Shown here in pieces: positions 1 to 11,689 of a stretch of DNA of 47,841 nt. The stretch is from Blattamonas nauphoetae (Eukaryota; Preaxostyla; Oxymonadida), in NCBI GenBank assembly GCA_033064195.1, contig JARBJD010000458.1, positions 1-47,841 of the forward strand, written 5' to 3'. The notes beneath the pieces are model-generated. The model worked only from the letters and a program-made list of their open reading frames with translations. It ran no database searches and had not been told where the DNA came from. A program made the translations under genes and the position numbers. Position 1 is the first letter of the stretch. The number at the start of each line of letters is the position of its first letter.

Positions 1-600
1 TTTTCTAAGAGTCGTTGGTGATGATCCTAGATCAGGGCCACATCAACATTTTCAGCAATTGGCGAATCAAACGGACACAATGTTCCCTCATTCCATTTCA
101 ATTCGCATATATTCAACTATTCTCTCCATTTTTCTGTTTCTTTGACCTGTAAAGTAGATATATCGCGAAATGGGAGTTGGATCAAAATGTTTGAGAAAAT
201 GTACAATTCCTCCGACAGATTTTAAAAACCATCAAGAGGCTCCGCAGACTCAAGTTTGGTATTTTGCATTTTCCCCCTCCAAAACTGTCTATCTCGCACA
301 GTCGCTCTCTTTCACTTCGATCACTCGCCGCCTCTCCCCTCTCAACCTCCAATCCACACCGAGATATGATGCTAAAACGTATATTGAACTTTCTATCCAA
401 CACTATTCCATCTCTACCTTCACCTGAGATGCTCCCAATGTAAAGACTCTCCTATTTCTTAAAATCAGACAAAACAATTGCCCAGCTTTTCAACAAACAT
501 CACCGCTATTCCTGATGCTATTGCTTCACCGACGAATGAATCAAATTTGGTGATAAATGACCCAACACTCATGCACTTTTCTGGATCGGTTCAGACCTGG
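1..600. other. No gene recognised
   Basis: I see only short frames without family features. The stretch is A/T- and C-rich and is probably the intergenic or 3'-flanking part of an upstream host gene. Confidence 0.4.
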
Positions 601-910
601 ATCCTTCGGGCAGTTCTCATTTCTCCGACAGTCTTCTGATCTTCAGAGCAGCCAAACTGACCATCATTCTTCTTCGAAATGAGATGAAGGCGTTCGCGTG
701 TGGAAGAATATCGGACCAGCTGTTCAGAAGCGAGGGCAGCCGATTTTGGCCAAACTGCGCGACGAAGGCATTTCGGATGAGATCAGGCTGGACATCCGAT
801 ACGACTATTTTGACGACTCGAACACCGTTCTGACCGTTTTGAAGCACTGCAGATTAATCATGATCATGAAATCCACCAACTCTATCAGAATCACACTCCA
901 CTCTCCATAA
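600..910 (+). pseudogene. Possible 3' remnant of a host gene
   Basis: A short open stretch (from 698, ending at 910) reads as a charged helical segment containing LAKLRDEGISDEIRLD. The preceding 100 bases look coding in another frame, so if this is a gene it is broken. The final part, up to about 960, matches the opposite end of the window (reverse complement of about 47720-47841) with clear divergence, so the flank belongs to the same duplicated gene neighbourhood as the pseudokinase genes. I do not recognise a family. Confidence 0.22.
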
Positions 911-1172
911 CGGAAACAGAACTGTTTGGAGGATATCACAACTTGAAAGCGTCCGAGAATGATTTCGAGGTGAGATTTTCCAGTGACAAAGGTGATTTCA
1001 ATATCATCAAACCCATTCTTCTTTCAACAATTCAAATCTCAGTCGCTTTGACCTCTTCTCCTTATTCATCCAGCCAAACCATCAGTGTGCTGACAAAGGG
1101 AAAGAAAGGGTTTGATCTCTCCTCATCCATCTCTCCATTCTTAGATTGAGACTCGACAGATCTCTTTGTATC

Positions 1173-4100
1173 ATGATTGTCGTCCCACTCATTCTCTGCG
1201 TGTACCAACACTCCTTGGCGACTTCCTCCAACTCACACCAGCCTCACAAAACCGCAGTCAATCTGAACACAGAAAGCAGCCCGATAGATCTTGAATCAAT
1301 TTTGGGGAAAGAATGGAACACTGTTGGATCACAATCAATTAAATTGTTGTTCTCTCCATCGCTGAAGGAACATATATTGGCCGTGACATCAAAATCGCGC
1401 ATCGATCTCTCGACCTGACAGGAAAGGAGTCAATCCTTCAAAATGGACCTGGAACACGAATTGTCCCTCTTTATGAATCGGACAATACACGGAACCAGAA
1501 CGTTGAAACTTGCATGTTCTCTTTGACAAACTCAACACTGTCGTTGAAATGGATGGACATTTCACTGATCAACAATTCTGCCGAAGGAAGAGCCAAGGAA
1601 CGAAGCAAGATCACCCAGACTGGCAGTTGTTTCAAGCAGCATGCTGACGATATCTTCAAGCAGAATTGAAGTGTCGCCATGGACAAGTGCGATTGTGATT
1701 TCTGGATCTGCATTGGAGGAATCAGGAAGAGAATCGTCAGTTGTGATTTCGAAGAGCTTGATGTGGAATGATGTTGGGTCGATGCGTGGTGTTGTTGAAA
1801 CATCATCATTTTCATCGATTGGAGGGTCAATTTCGGTGTCGATTGTTGGATGCTCATTTGACTCTTCTCAGATTCTGGGAAACGACAGGATTGGCCTCTC
1901 ACTGACACAGTCAGCTCGAAAGAATGTGGAATCGGTTGGAAGATTGTCGTCATCGCTGATTGGATGCTCGTTTGTGAACATGAGTTCGATTGGGTCTTCA
2001 CACCAATCACGCCTGCGGCATTTGGATCAGAAGATGTTGGGATGTGTTGTATCGCTGACAAGCTCGCATTTGTCGGGATCGACGATTCGGGACGTGAACA
2101 CTGTCTGGTCAGTTTTGTGCTCGAATTCTTCCTTCTCCTCCCTCCTCTCCTCCCCCAACACCAACACCGACACCAACGAAGAACCGTCCTTCACTCTCAA
2201 CGGATCTGCAGGAGTCTTCGAGGATGGCAAATCTTATTCTTTCAACCAAAACAGTGGAACCGCTGCGTCATCAGTCACCTTCTCTCACTGCCACTTCACC
2301 AGTCCCAAATATCAATCGGGTAGTCGCCCGCTCACCTTCGACAACTACCCTGGCTCCCTCACTCTCCTCTCCAACTCGTTCACCAACACTGTTCAGACAT
2401 TTGGCGCTGGCGGAGCTGTTTACATCAATCCACACTTAACTGTTCCCTCTTCCATCGTGAGAGTCGAATCTGCAACTTCACTGATTGTTCGGCTCGATGG
2501 TACGGAGGAAGCCTATATTTGTACTCAAATGCAACCGTCACATTAACTGGATGCCGCAGTGTGGGGTGTTCCGCTACAGTACATGCCGCATCTTCTGGTG
2601 GAGGAATGTACATTGCACTCTACAACTCACTTGGCTCGACTGTGTCAGACATGTCTTTTAAAGATTGTTGGACTGGCGGAAAGGGAGGTGGATCGTATGT
2701 CTACGCATTATGTCCTCTTTCTCTCACCGACTGTGAGTTCATCAACTGCAAGACGACCAATCCTCCAACGTTTGATTCTACTGGAGGGTCTCTGCGCAAT
2801 GACCTTGTCGTCGACACTCACAATGGAAGGATGTCAGTTCATCGATTGTTCATCAAATCTGAAGGGCAGAGCTGTGGTTGGGGATGTGGGTGGATTTGTG
2901 ATGTCTGACTGCCTCGTCAAGAACTGTCACTCAACTTCGTCATCAGCAGTGGTTGTTTTCCAAGAACAACTTCCCGATCTCTTAACAACGTTCTCTTTGT
3001 TGGGATCAACAAGGAAGACCTCCGACAGATTCCAGCACAGAACAATCGACGGCCAACAATGTTCAGTTCGCAGACTTTGAGATCCGAGACGTGTACAACC
3101 TAAACCCAACCGATATCTCCATCTCTGATTGTTACACCACGACCACGCCGAACAGCGTGGGAATGTATGCAAGAGTATTCGATTACGACACATCCATCCT
3201 CACCTACACTCGAGTGGATCACGATGCCTTCAACAAAATGGGACCGTACCTGACTGAGCAAGTTGAAGCGAAGCTTGATTCAGTGTGGAGGAGACTTGAT
3301 GTGATTGTGAAGGGGAAGGTTCAACTCGAATCTCAGCTTTATGAAGTGAGACTGAAAGAAACAGAGAAAAGCGCTGAGCTGACAGGAGAACTGCAATTCG
3401 TGAATGGGGTTGGCTCGCTTCTGCCGTCGTCGAATCTGAATCTGAAGTTTTCGACAGCATACACAATCACTTCGATTGTGGGTGTGGTGCCATCGTCGTC
3501 GTCGGAGTCCAACGCCATCCCAATCACCGCCGAAGCGTGGGCATTCAACCTCGCTGCAACACCCGACTTCGTCTCCTTTACCACCCGACACTCCTCCATG
3601 TCTGACCGGAACAACTGCCTATCTGCTGTCCAAAGAACCTGAATATTCCTACATCGTTGTGGTGTTCAACGACACAGTGAGGGGCTCGTTGGACATTGTT
3701 GTGGAGGAGCGAGGGAAGGATGTGACGATCACAGTTGAAATGAATGAGAGTGCGAAGACAGGCGAAAGCGACAAGTTTGTTGTGGTTGGTGACTCCAGAT
3801 TTCTGACACACGACACGACATACACAATCAAGTCGATTGTGCCGACAGAAGGAAATGAGTCAACGACAACGCCAGTCTTGATGATCGACTCAATCTCATT
3901 CCACATCCCGAAATCGTCGTATGTTCCTCCTGGCAAAGATGACAAGAAAACCATGTCACCAGAAACGAAGAAACTGCTGAGCTGGCTTCTTCCGCTGGTT
4001 GGATGTCTGCTGATTGCACTCGTGCTGGCCATCATCGTCATCGTTCTGCTGCGACGACGACAGCAGAAGAGTACTGAACCAGCACAGAACGAGATGGAAC

Positions 4101-4972
4101 CGCAAGAACAGATTGATGTTGAGAAAGTGGAAGAGTTTGGAGTGGATTGTTCGAATGGAGTGATTCGAACTGATGACAATCATGCTTCTTCGTTGAATTC
4201 AGGCAAGGAGAACAGACCAGACAACGAAACTGAGAAACAGGATCCATCACAGTTTGGAGAAGTGATGGTGTGCAATGGAGACTTTGCGATTTCGACAGCT
4301 CGAATGGATTCGACACTTTACAGTGTGCTTCACAAAGAACATCGCGATGTGTGGAAGAGAGGAGTTGGTCTTCAGATTGTGAATGGATTGAAACATGTTG
4401 TTGCTCATCGAGGATGGAGTGATGTTCTGACTCGTCTTTCGTCTCACTGGATTCTGATTGATGGATCTGGAAATGTTCAACTGAAACTGCAAATGACGCG
4501 AGAAGAAGCTGAACTGGAAGCAGCTTTCGCCCAAATGCAGAATCCCCAACCACCCCCAAACTTGGAGCAAGACATGAACCAGCCAGCTGAGATGACGCAA
4601 GCAGCACACACAGAGAAGTCGGGAATGGATGGTCTTCGATGGCGAGCACCTGAAGTTGTGTTGGCGGGAGGAGTTGTGGGACAAGTGGATGGTTCGAAAG
4701 CGTCAGTTTTTAGTCTTGGCCTGATCTTGTGGGAAATTGAGACTGGCCAAGTGCCGTTTGGGGAACTGGATGCAGTGAATGCTCAACGACAATCGGGAAC
4801 AGGAATTGGACCGAAAATGGAATCACTTGAGAACGAAGAATTCATCTCTCTGATCCATCGTTGTGTGTCTGTCGATCCGAACCATCGTCCAACGCTCTCT
4901 GAGATTGGGGAGTTCCTCTCTTCTCATCCCGACGAGACTCGTGTTGGATCTGGAATGGAAATGAAAGAGTGA
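1173..4972 (+). pseudogene. Surface beta-helix/pseudokinase membrane protein, copy A
   Basis: The start ATG at 1173 opens a signal-peptide-like segment (MIVVPLILCVYQHSLATSS). Gly/Ser/Cys-rich repeats follow, with GGG-Met-Tyr and Cys-x-Phe-x-x-Cys motifs of the kind found in parallel beta-helix surface proteins. A juxtamembrane region leads to one strong membrane span (about 3976-4050, LLSWLLPLVGCLLIALVLA) with a following RRR stop-transfer. The cytoplasmic tail is kinase-like: an APE-like RWRAPEV, a helix-F-like VFSLGLILWE and a DPNHRPT near the end. The HRD and DFG motifs are not visible, so it is probably a pseudokinase. Reading changes frame several times between about 1345 and 3600 compared with copy B, while about 3596-4972 is one uninterrupted frame ending in TGA. 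The breaks are either real decay or small indel errors in the assembly. The inferred role is a surface receptor or adhesin-like protein. Confidence 0.7.
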
Positions 4973-5930
4973 TCACTCACTGCTTGGTCTCCTATTTGAC
5001 TACATCCTCGTGTCCTTATCTTCACATCGAGCTCTCTTGTCACATTCATCCCCACAACTAGTAACCCCTCTCCTTCACCACATCCACGTCACAACCAGGC
5101 TCGAGCTGTGCTGTTCATCTCGTCATCGATGATCCCAGCTCGTTCCTGTTTTACGCGTCATTTCTCGAATTGGGAATCACTTCATCTTCTCCAGACACAT
5201 CATTCAGCCACATCACATTTATATCCATTGACTCGATTCTCCTTTCACTCCTTGTTCATTCTTCATTGTGTTACGAATTAGTTCTGTTCATTCATCATAC
5301 ACACAGTGGTCCAATTACAGCGACCTTCATTCACTTCACACTTTCTGTTTGGATTCATTCCCTCCTGTTTTGGTTTGAGACAGCGTCTTCGTGGTCGCTG
5401 TTGGCGATGGAGTTGGTTGTTCATTCTTGTCCTCTCATCGTGTTCCCATTCCTTTCTGGCTTCATTCCTTTTTGATTGATTCTCGTCTTCATTCGACGCA
5501 CTGCTTCCATCTCTGTTCACTGCCGACTCGCGTTTTGGAGGAGGTTTGTGGATTGTGTGGAAACACACAAAGTCGCTGTTGTGCCATTCTCACTTCTGTT
5601 TCCTCCCGTTCCTCTTTTGGCGAATTTTCAGATGTTTTCAGAAAACAGCAACACTCGATAACCATAATGATGAACAATTTGAGACAAAGTGGGGTGAAAA
5701 ACATCCACAACAGTCATAATTCGCTCCAATTCTATAGGGGTGCAACTAATAAATTGCGTTTCCAGCCAGGTCACCCAAATCCATCTTTTTGCTTGAGATT
5801 TGCCTTGTTAAAGAGGAAAAACTGATGTCATCACAAAATGACCATAGAATGGGTCAGATCGTATCTTTATCGTCTCACTCAATCAAGAATTCCATGTTCA
5901 TCTCAATATATAGTCTGGACAAAACCCGAT
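4973..5930. other. Non-coding stretch downstream of copy A
   Basis: No convincing gene is visible. Short frames on both strands are pyrimidine-rich on the + strand and have no family features. The same sequence is present in the other arm (39899-40855) with only a few changes, so conservation here reflects recent duplication rather than coding function. Confidence 0.5.
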
Positions 5931-5938
5931 ACTTTGAT

Positions 5939-7622
5939 TAGGCTTGTCTGACCGGCCAAAAGTGCCGGTCAGTGTCAGTTCAAAATTCATCAAAGGGTCG
6001 GATCTCCTATGATCGTGAAAGGACCTGATATGAACTAGAAACGGAAGTTTGGTCGATATTCCCGTCAATAATGCCCAATTTACACAAAACAATAAAGTGC
6101 AGCATTGAACGAAGAATCATAACAGAAACAGAAATCATGTGAAGGCGTATGAATGGTGCCGGAAGTGATAAATAATTCTGTCGAGTGTCTTGATCTTACA
6201 TATTTCATCGATTACGCTTCGTTTGTTTTCTCTTGTTCCTTTGCTCCATCTTTTTCATGGTGATCATCTGCTCAGCATCCATCATCTTAAACAACCCATC
6301 TGACAAGAGCTCGTCATCGTTGTCAACTTCCGGCTCGCTCCACGCGATTTGCTGCCAGCGAACGAGAGTGGAGGAGTGGTATGGAGAGAGTCTCACATTT
6401 TCTGAGTTTGGACTGGTGTTGTTCCTGAAGCGTACCGTGTGTACAGCAGATCTGGCTAATTTGTGTGAGATAAATTGGCGGGAGAAGTTGATCGTAGTTT
6501 GTGTTTGGGAAGGATGCTGAATGTGAGGAAGGGAGAGTGCAGAACAACGACACGTTGCCTCCCGTTGACTTCCATTTCCGAGTAGCAACAATCAAGTGGA
6601 TCTCCAATTTGTATTCAGCCAGCTCAACTTCCTCCTGCTCCTCGGCCTGTCAGGTGTGTGTTTCCAGATCAGCGTCATTCTCTTCGTCGTCTTCCTTTCG
6701 ATCCTATCCGAATCGCTCCCTCGCCAAGTTCGCGTCATCTTGATGGATGAGGATGATGTGTAGAAGGGCATTTGTCGATCTTGATGTGTGGACTGAGGTT
6801 GTTCACGACTTGCACGAACGATCGGGTGGCAAATTTGACAATGCCGCTTTTGAAGTCAATCACAAATCGAGTGAAGTAGTCGGGTTGGGACACGCGGATG
6901 AAGGAATCGCTGAGTGCGAGGTTGGGTTTGGACGCGTTGATATCGGTTATGTCCTCTCGGGTGTGTCGTTGGGAAGGGGTCGAGAGAAGGTGAGAAAGAA
7001 ATCATAGAAAGGAATGGAGAGTGAGACTTGAAGGAAAATGGAGGACAGACCTGCGTTGGGAGCCGATTCCGTGAATCGTTTCTCTTGATGGGACGAATGA
7101 AGGGACAAGGAGTTCAATCTTCGGATAATAATGAAAAGACGATCAAAACAGACAGTAGGTTTGAAGATCTGCTTCCACAATCGTTGAGATCACATTGGAA
7201 AGAGCTTCGCCCGGTCTTGAACCTCGTCATTCCTTCTCCAACAGATTAATTCGCATCGATGAATCAAATTCGAAGTTGAATCGGAATTAGATGTGGATTC
7301 TGAAGATATGCGTCGTGTGAAAGAAGAGGCATCTCTCTCCCCAAAAAGTGACTTGATCAAGCCATAACTGTTCTTTCTTGGTGATCTCGATAAAATATCA
7401 AAATATAAGAGTGATATGGCGAGCTTAAAGTGAACAATAATTGAAATGTTGCAGACATGAATAAAATACATGGATATTTCAGCCAATGACTCTTTTTCAG
7501 GTTTTTGTAATCAACTTCGGAGAAATTGAAACTCCAGACTATGGGTTCCGAAATACCTCCGGTCAGTGACCGTCAGTACTTTCGGTGAAAACTGACCGGT
7601 CAGTGCCGGTCAGACAAGCCTA
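5939..7622. mobile_element. hAT-like non-autonomous transposon (left copy)
   Basis: An 18-bp perfect terminal inverted repeat starts TAGGCTTGTCTGACCGGC at 5939 and ends as its reverse complement at 7622. It is flanked by an 8-bp target duplication ACTTTGAT (5931-5938 and 7623-7630). Inside the ends are repeated CCGGTCAG subterminal motifs. An 8-bp duplication with TIRs starting TAGG is typical of hAT elements. No hAT transposase is present, and the interior holds gene-like fragments on the minus strand, so another element would have to supply the transposase. The same insertion, with the same target duplication, sits in the right arm (34456-39890), so it is older than the arm duplication. Confidence 0.8.
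6205..7250 (-). pseudogene. Gene-like fragments inside the hAT-like element
   Basis: On the minus strand, two blocks look coding. One (about 6720-6960) contains SDSFIRVSQPDYFTRFVIDF. The other (about 6205-6590) ends in a Lys/Arg-rich helix MKKMEQRNKRKQTKRNR before a stop at 6205. Stops and frame changes separate them. I do not recognise a family. In the right arm the second block is split by the 3.7-kb insertion. They may be host sequence captured by the transposon, or the worn remains of a gene that belonged to it. Confidence 0.35.
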
Positions 7623-7800
7623 ACTTTGATAAAACCCGATACTGTTTCGGTGTTGATCTAGACACATAATTTATTTTTGGGCTTCTATCTCCCGTTTTAC
7701 GAAATATGTTGGATTCAAAATAGGTCATAACTGGAGAATACTTGAAAATGAAGTGAATTAAATATATTACGTGCAAAATTGATACTTGCCTGCGATAGAT

Positions 7801-9018
7801 TCAGGATTCTTGTTCATCATCATCACGCACCATCTCACGCCGATTGATCCTTCTCCGAGGTTTGGGACACGCTCCCTCACTTTCAGATCGGGAGTGGCTT
7901 CGACGTCGACGTGGACTTGTTCGTCCCCTCAGGATACTTGATTGAGAATCTCGAGAATGATGTTCGCGACGAACTGCAAAATCCGTAATGAGTGTCTGTT
8001 TCCGTCCAGGTAATTTTACTGAGTCATGAAAAGTTGTCAACAGTGCTCCGTGATTTGTTACGACCTCATCGGGAGGTAGAAACGAACTTGGCTTCATGTT
8101 GAGATTGGTTCGAGTGCGAAATTCTTCAAGAAAGGAAATATCAATTTGAGGACAAAATCTTTTCAGATTCTGCACAACCGCTTCGAGCGAAATTGGATAA
8201 CAGCCACATCGATTGAAAGAGGCCAAAATTGAGGAAGATTTAAACGCTTCTCTCAGAGCGTCTGGAAGTGCCTTCGCAAGATTCGTGCGATATTCGACTA
8301 TACTCGACGATGTTGGAGGAACGAATAATCTTTTGAGTAGTTGCTTCAGATTCGAGAAAACAAATTGATCACACACCTGAAGAATGTGCGAGGTGTGAGA
8401 TGGGTAGAGGAGTATGTGGATGTGGTTTTGTTGACATAGAGAAATGATTTCAGGATTTCGCCTTGTCAGATGCCCATCCATCAATAGGAGTGCATTCCGA
8501 TTGGTCTTATGGTTTTGTTGCCGAAATGCGACGATTTCTGGAATGATGTGATTTGACATAATTTCGATGTATGTTTTCGTATTCATCCATCCTGACTCGT
8601 TGTATTCGACATGAATGTGCTGCAGTGGAAATTTTTCGAATTCTTTGACAGGTAGCTTGGACGGCCATAATAAAATTGGATCAAGATGGATTCCAGTGGA
8701 ATTGACCGTTCCAACGAGTGTTGTATTTTGTACGCGAGAAGCTGAAGGAATTGGAGGACATTTTTCGCCAGCAAAGTAAACGACCAAAGAAGAATTGTCT
8801 TCTCCGATCCGGAGAGATGATTCGTCCAAGTTGAAAATCAAGTCATCGTGGATGTTTTCCAATCTCACAGTACTCTCCAGCAGTTCGTACCAACCGACAA
8901 TGTTAGCAAGGGTGGATGCTTTCAATCGGTCTGGGTCTAAATATCCGGGTTTCATTGAGTCGAGGAGTAGTATAGAGAACGAATAGAGAACCCGATTGAA
9001 ATAATCGTTGAAAACCAA
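7801..9018 (-). pseudogene. pogo/Tigger-type DDE transposase, N-terminus missing (left copy)
   Basis: A 405-codon frame holds a DDE_1-type transposase core of the Tc1/mariner-pogo class. The three acidic residues are in FNLDESS (about residue 65), LLMDGH (181) and SHILQVCDQ (217), giving a short second spacing. A basic Arg/Ser tail follows. The frame opens at a TTG rather than an ATG, and the expected N-terminal CENP-B-type DNA-binding domain is absent, so this is a 5'-truncated copy. I found no convincing TIR pair around it. The copy in the other arm (33061-34277) is nearly identical but carries a one-base deletion. Confidence 0.75.
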
Positions 9019-9473
9019 AGTTGAAAGTCAATTCCGATTGACCATTTTTAAATCTTGTATTAAAAGGAATTTATGACATTTTGATGACATCAATATTTGA
9101 CCTAAATTCTTAAAATATATCCAATATTTTGACCTCGTGAAAAGTGTCCATTTTGAAGTAAATTTTTGCTTTATTTCGAAAATTTAGTCACTTTTTCGAC
9201 TTTTGATTTTTCAATATGACTAATTTGGCACTTATTTGGGAACCCATCTGAGAAAATTCTTGAAACAAAACTAAAATCTCGAGGACGATGTGATTCATCA
9301 ATCAAAAGAAACTAGATGAAGATCGGTAGAGTATTCGTCGAGATCTGAGTTATTCTTCATTCAAAAGAGTTCGAAAAAAAAGTGAACCTCTTTTGAGAAA
9401 ACACTCGTATCTCGACAACGAGCAGAGATCCAGACTCGAAACCACTCGCAATCGATAGAGGACTCAATTTTGC
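9019..9473. other. Non-coding A/T-rich tail next to the transposase
   Basis: No gene is seen. Read on the minus strand it contains a phrase (ATAACTCAGATCTCG...) resembling the non-coding part of the Polinton TIR near 32040-32140 (ATAACTACTGATCCG...). It ends at the Polinton target site, where the 11-bp string TGCATATAGGC (9474-9484) equals the outer tip of the Polinton TIR. Confidence 0.4.
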
Positions 9474-9930
9474 ATATAGGCAGACCTTTGAGACTGATCT
9501 CATCGATCTCAGCTTTTTTGATCTCAGAAAATAACTAGTGTTCAAATTCTCATAAAACTCGAAATAACGAAGTAAAAGACCCACTATCCGTGTTGTTTTT
9601 TGTTTAGAAGTACTTTCATTGAAATCTCGAGATGAATCGTCCCACAATAATTCTTCTTCCCGATCCGATTGAAGAACTGGATGAATCACGCTTGTTTATC
9701 GAAAAAATTATTAATTCCACCGTGATGGATCTCATATACCATTTCTTGACGATTATTTCTCTCTTAGAGTGATTTATTCAGCAGGTTTACATTCGTTGTT
9801 CAATTGTTTATTAGTCTTCGAGATTTCTTTTCATTATATCCTTTTTCTTCTATATTTCAACATTCTTATTCCATTTTCTCTTTTTCATTTCCTTTTATTT
9901 CCTTATCTTTCAAATTCTCCCTTCGTTCAA

Positions 9931-10616
9931 GTCTGGAAACGAAATCTCTGGCCTAACTGGATGTTTCTCTTCACGGTTTGTTTGCCTGTTTCCTTCCTCC
10001 GAACTCTTTTGACTTTATTCTTTTATTTTCTTTCTCATCGATTGTTTTATTTTCTTATCTTTAGGATTGTCATTCTGAACAAAACTGGATACTCGCTGTC
10101 TGGCATGTCACGCTGTTTTTCTCTGACCGCTTGGTGCATTGGCTGAATATGATGTTCGAAATTCCGAATCTGGTGTCTGTTCTCTTCCACGACTCGTATC
10201 TGTCGCTCCACTCTGTCTCCGCGTCGCTTCTGTTCAAGGTCCGGAAATTGTTCACACTGAAGAACCAGTCTCTACAGACCCTCCTGACTGAATGTGTGCT
10301 CTCCTTTTCTGAACAATCGCACATTTCATTTATCGTTTCCAACAGTCCTCGCTCTTCTTTCTTTTCGTTGCTGATTCTGCTCTACCATACCCACATCAGG
10401 CAGCATTTGGGATGTGCAGTGGATCTGTCTCAACATGTCCAGCAAGTGACGCTCCATGACATGCCGAGCCGAAGACGGGTGTCGAAGATGAGCGAAGAAC
10501 TGTCAAAACGGGATGGTCCCAAAAGTCGTGATATCGGACAAATTGACGAAGAAAACATCTCAGAAGACGGAGAGAGTGCAAACGACACTCGTTTTAGTGA
10601 CAAGCAGGACATTTAG
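9931..10616 (+). CDS. Candidate spliced host gene, unknown
   Basis: A 3' exon runs from 10065 to a TAG at 10616, with Trp/His-rich and Leu-rich hydrophobic segments (IPNLVSVLFHDSYLSL) and then a charged, acidic tail (KRDGPKSRDIGQIDEEN). It is preceded by a clean acceptor (TTTCTTATCTTTAG ending at 10064) and a possible donor GTTTGT at 9978, giving an 87-nt intron that keeps the frame. Upstream, 9931-9977 reads VWKRNLWPNWMFLFT. No start codon is certain, since the T-rich sequence before 9931 may be a further intron. I do not recognise a family. It lies in the unique spacer between the arms. Confidence 0.35.
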
Positions 10617-10750
10617 AGTGAGGAACTGATCCAAGTTTGTGTTGCAAACCTTCTTGTCTTCTATTGACCCTATTCGGTCTCTCTCGACTTTTCATCGTTT
10701 TTGCCTTCAATTTGTAACTTTTCATTTTGAATTCACACTCATTTTCACAG

Positions 10751-11530
10751 GACCAGCTTCGGATGAGCGATGTTGAATTTGGGCGATTGAGTGGCGGTCT
10801 TGTGCATTCCCGCCCCCGAAAACGACGCTGAATGGGAAAGAACAGACTTACTATCGGAAAAGCGTGAGATTGGAGTGAAGTTGGAAATGGAGAACGAGCG
10901 ATGGTTGGAACGAACAAATCGAAGCGATTTGGAGCACACAGAAACATCACCCGACTCGATTTCGTCGGATTCGCATCATTCTCCACTCTTGACACCACCT
11001 CACTCACAACACTTGGCTGTCCCAGACTCACCCTCCCCACCATCCTCCCACCACTCTATCACCGACTTCCGCTCTCCTCTGCCGCAAACCATCGACTCTT
11101 CACATTTCGATTCTCACTCCACCTCGCCTCTTCCACTCTCATCCGCACTTCACACTCCTTCTCCTTCCCAACACAAGTCTGAATCGTCATCACACGCATC
11201 TTCCAACCGTGACAAGACAGATCGTGTGACATCGTGCAGACACTCACCACAATCTCGGAATTTGGATCAAAATGAAAGAAGAGATACGAGGAGAAGCTCC
11301 GACTCACTTGGAAGCACACGAGGCTCGTCGATTGTTTTGAAGAAGAAAGAAGAGAGACATCTCGCGTGGCTGAACAAGAAAGCAGTTTAGAAGACTCAAG
11401 TCGACACAGCCAAGATGAACAAGACGGACCTGGAGAGACCGACGAAGAGAGACAAGTCAACAAAAGCAATGACCAAAGCGAGATCGAAGAGGGCGACGAG
11501 ATGGATGACAAATATGTGCATCGTCGACAG
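10751..11530 (+). pseudogene. Ser/Pro-rich host gene fragment
   Basis: After an acceptor-like TTTTCACAG (ending 10750), a coding-like stretch reads DQLRMSDVEFGRLSGG. The main body runs from about 10800 to 11390 in another frame, with ERTDLLSEKREIGVKLEMEN followed by a long low-complexity Ser/Pro/His tract. A third frame continues to about 11536 with an acidic tail (SEIEEGDEMDDKYVHRR). The three-frame structure suggests a broken gene or unresolved introns. Family unknown; the low-complexity body gives no function. Confidence 0.3.
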
Positions 11531-11689
11531 CCCTAACTAGGATCTGTGTAACGACTGATCATTCGGTGAGGAGATTGGGAGGGAGAGAAGGGACGAGGTG
11601 GGTTGGAGGGAGGATGAAAGAAGAGAAGGTGGATGAAGAGAGATGGAGAAAGGAAGAAGAACGGAAAGTGAGAAGGCGAGTTGAGTGGG

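Larger units (their letters stand above)
1690..9473. repeat. Left arm of large inverted repeat
   Basis: This segment is the near-identical reverse complement of 32605-44139 once the right-arm insertion 35795-39521 is removed. Matching anchors are 4972/40856, 5391/40438, 6591/35499, 7801/34277 and 9018/33061. Differences are rare and mostly single-base indels. Identity falls sharply outward of about 1690, inside the pseudokinase gene. Inward, the match stops at 9473, exactly where the Polinton starts in the other arm. Confidence 0.9.

Noticed and set aside
5170-5825. Overlapping frames of 96-144 codons on both strands
   Set aside because: No family features, mutual overlap on both strands, and conservation explained by the arm duplication.
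9769-9930. Hydrophobic frame rich in Phe and Leu
   Set aside because: The T-rich strand gives Phe/Leu automatically and there is no other sign of coding; it may be intron or leader.
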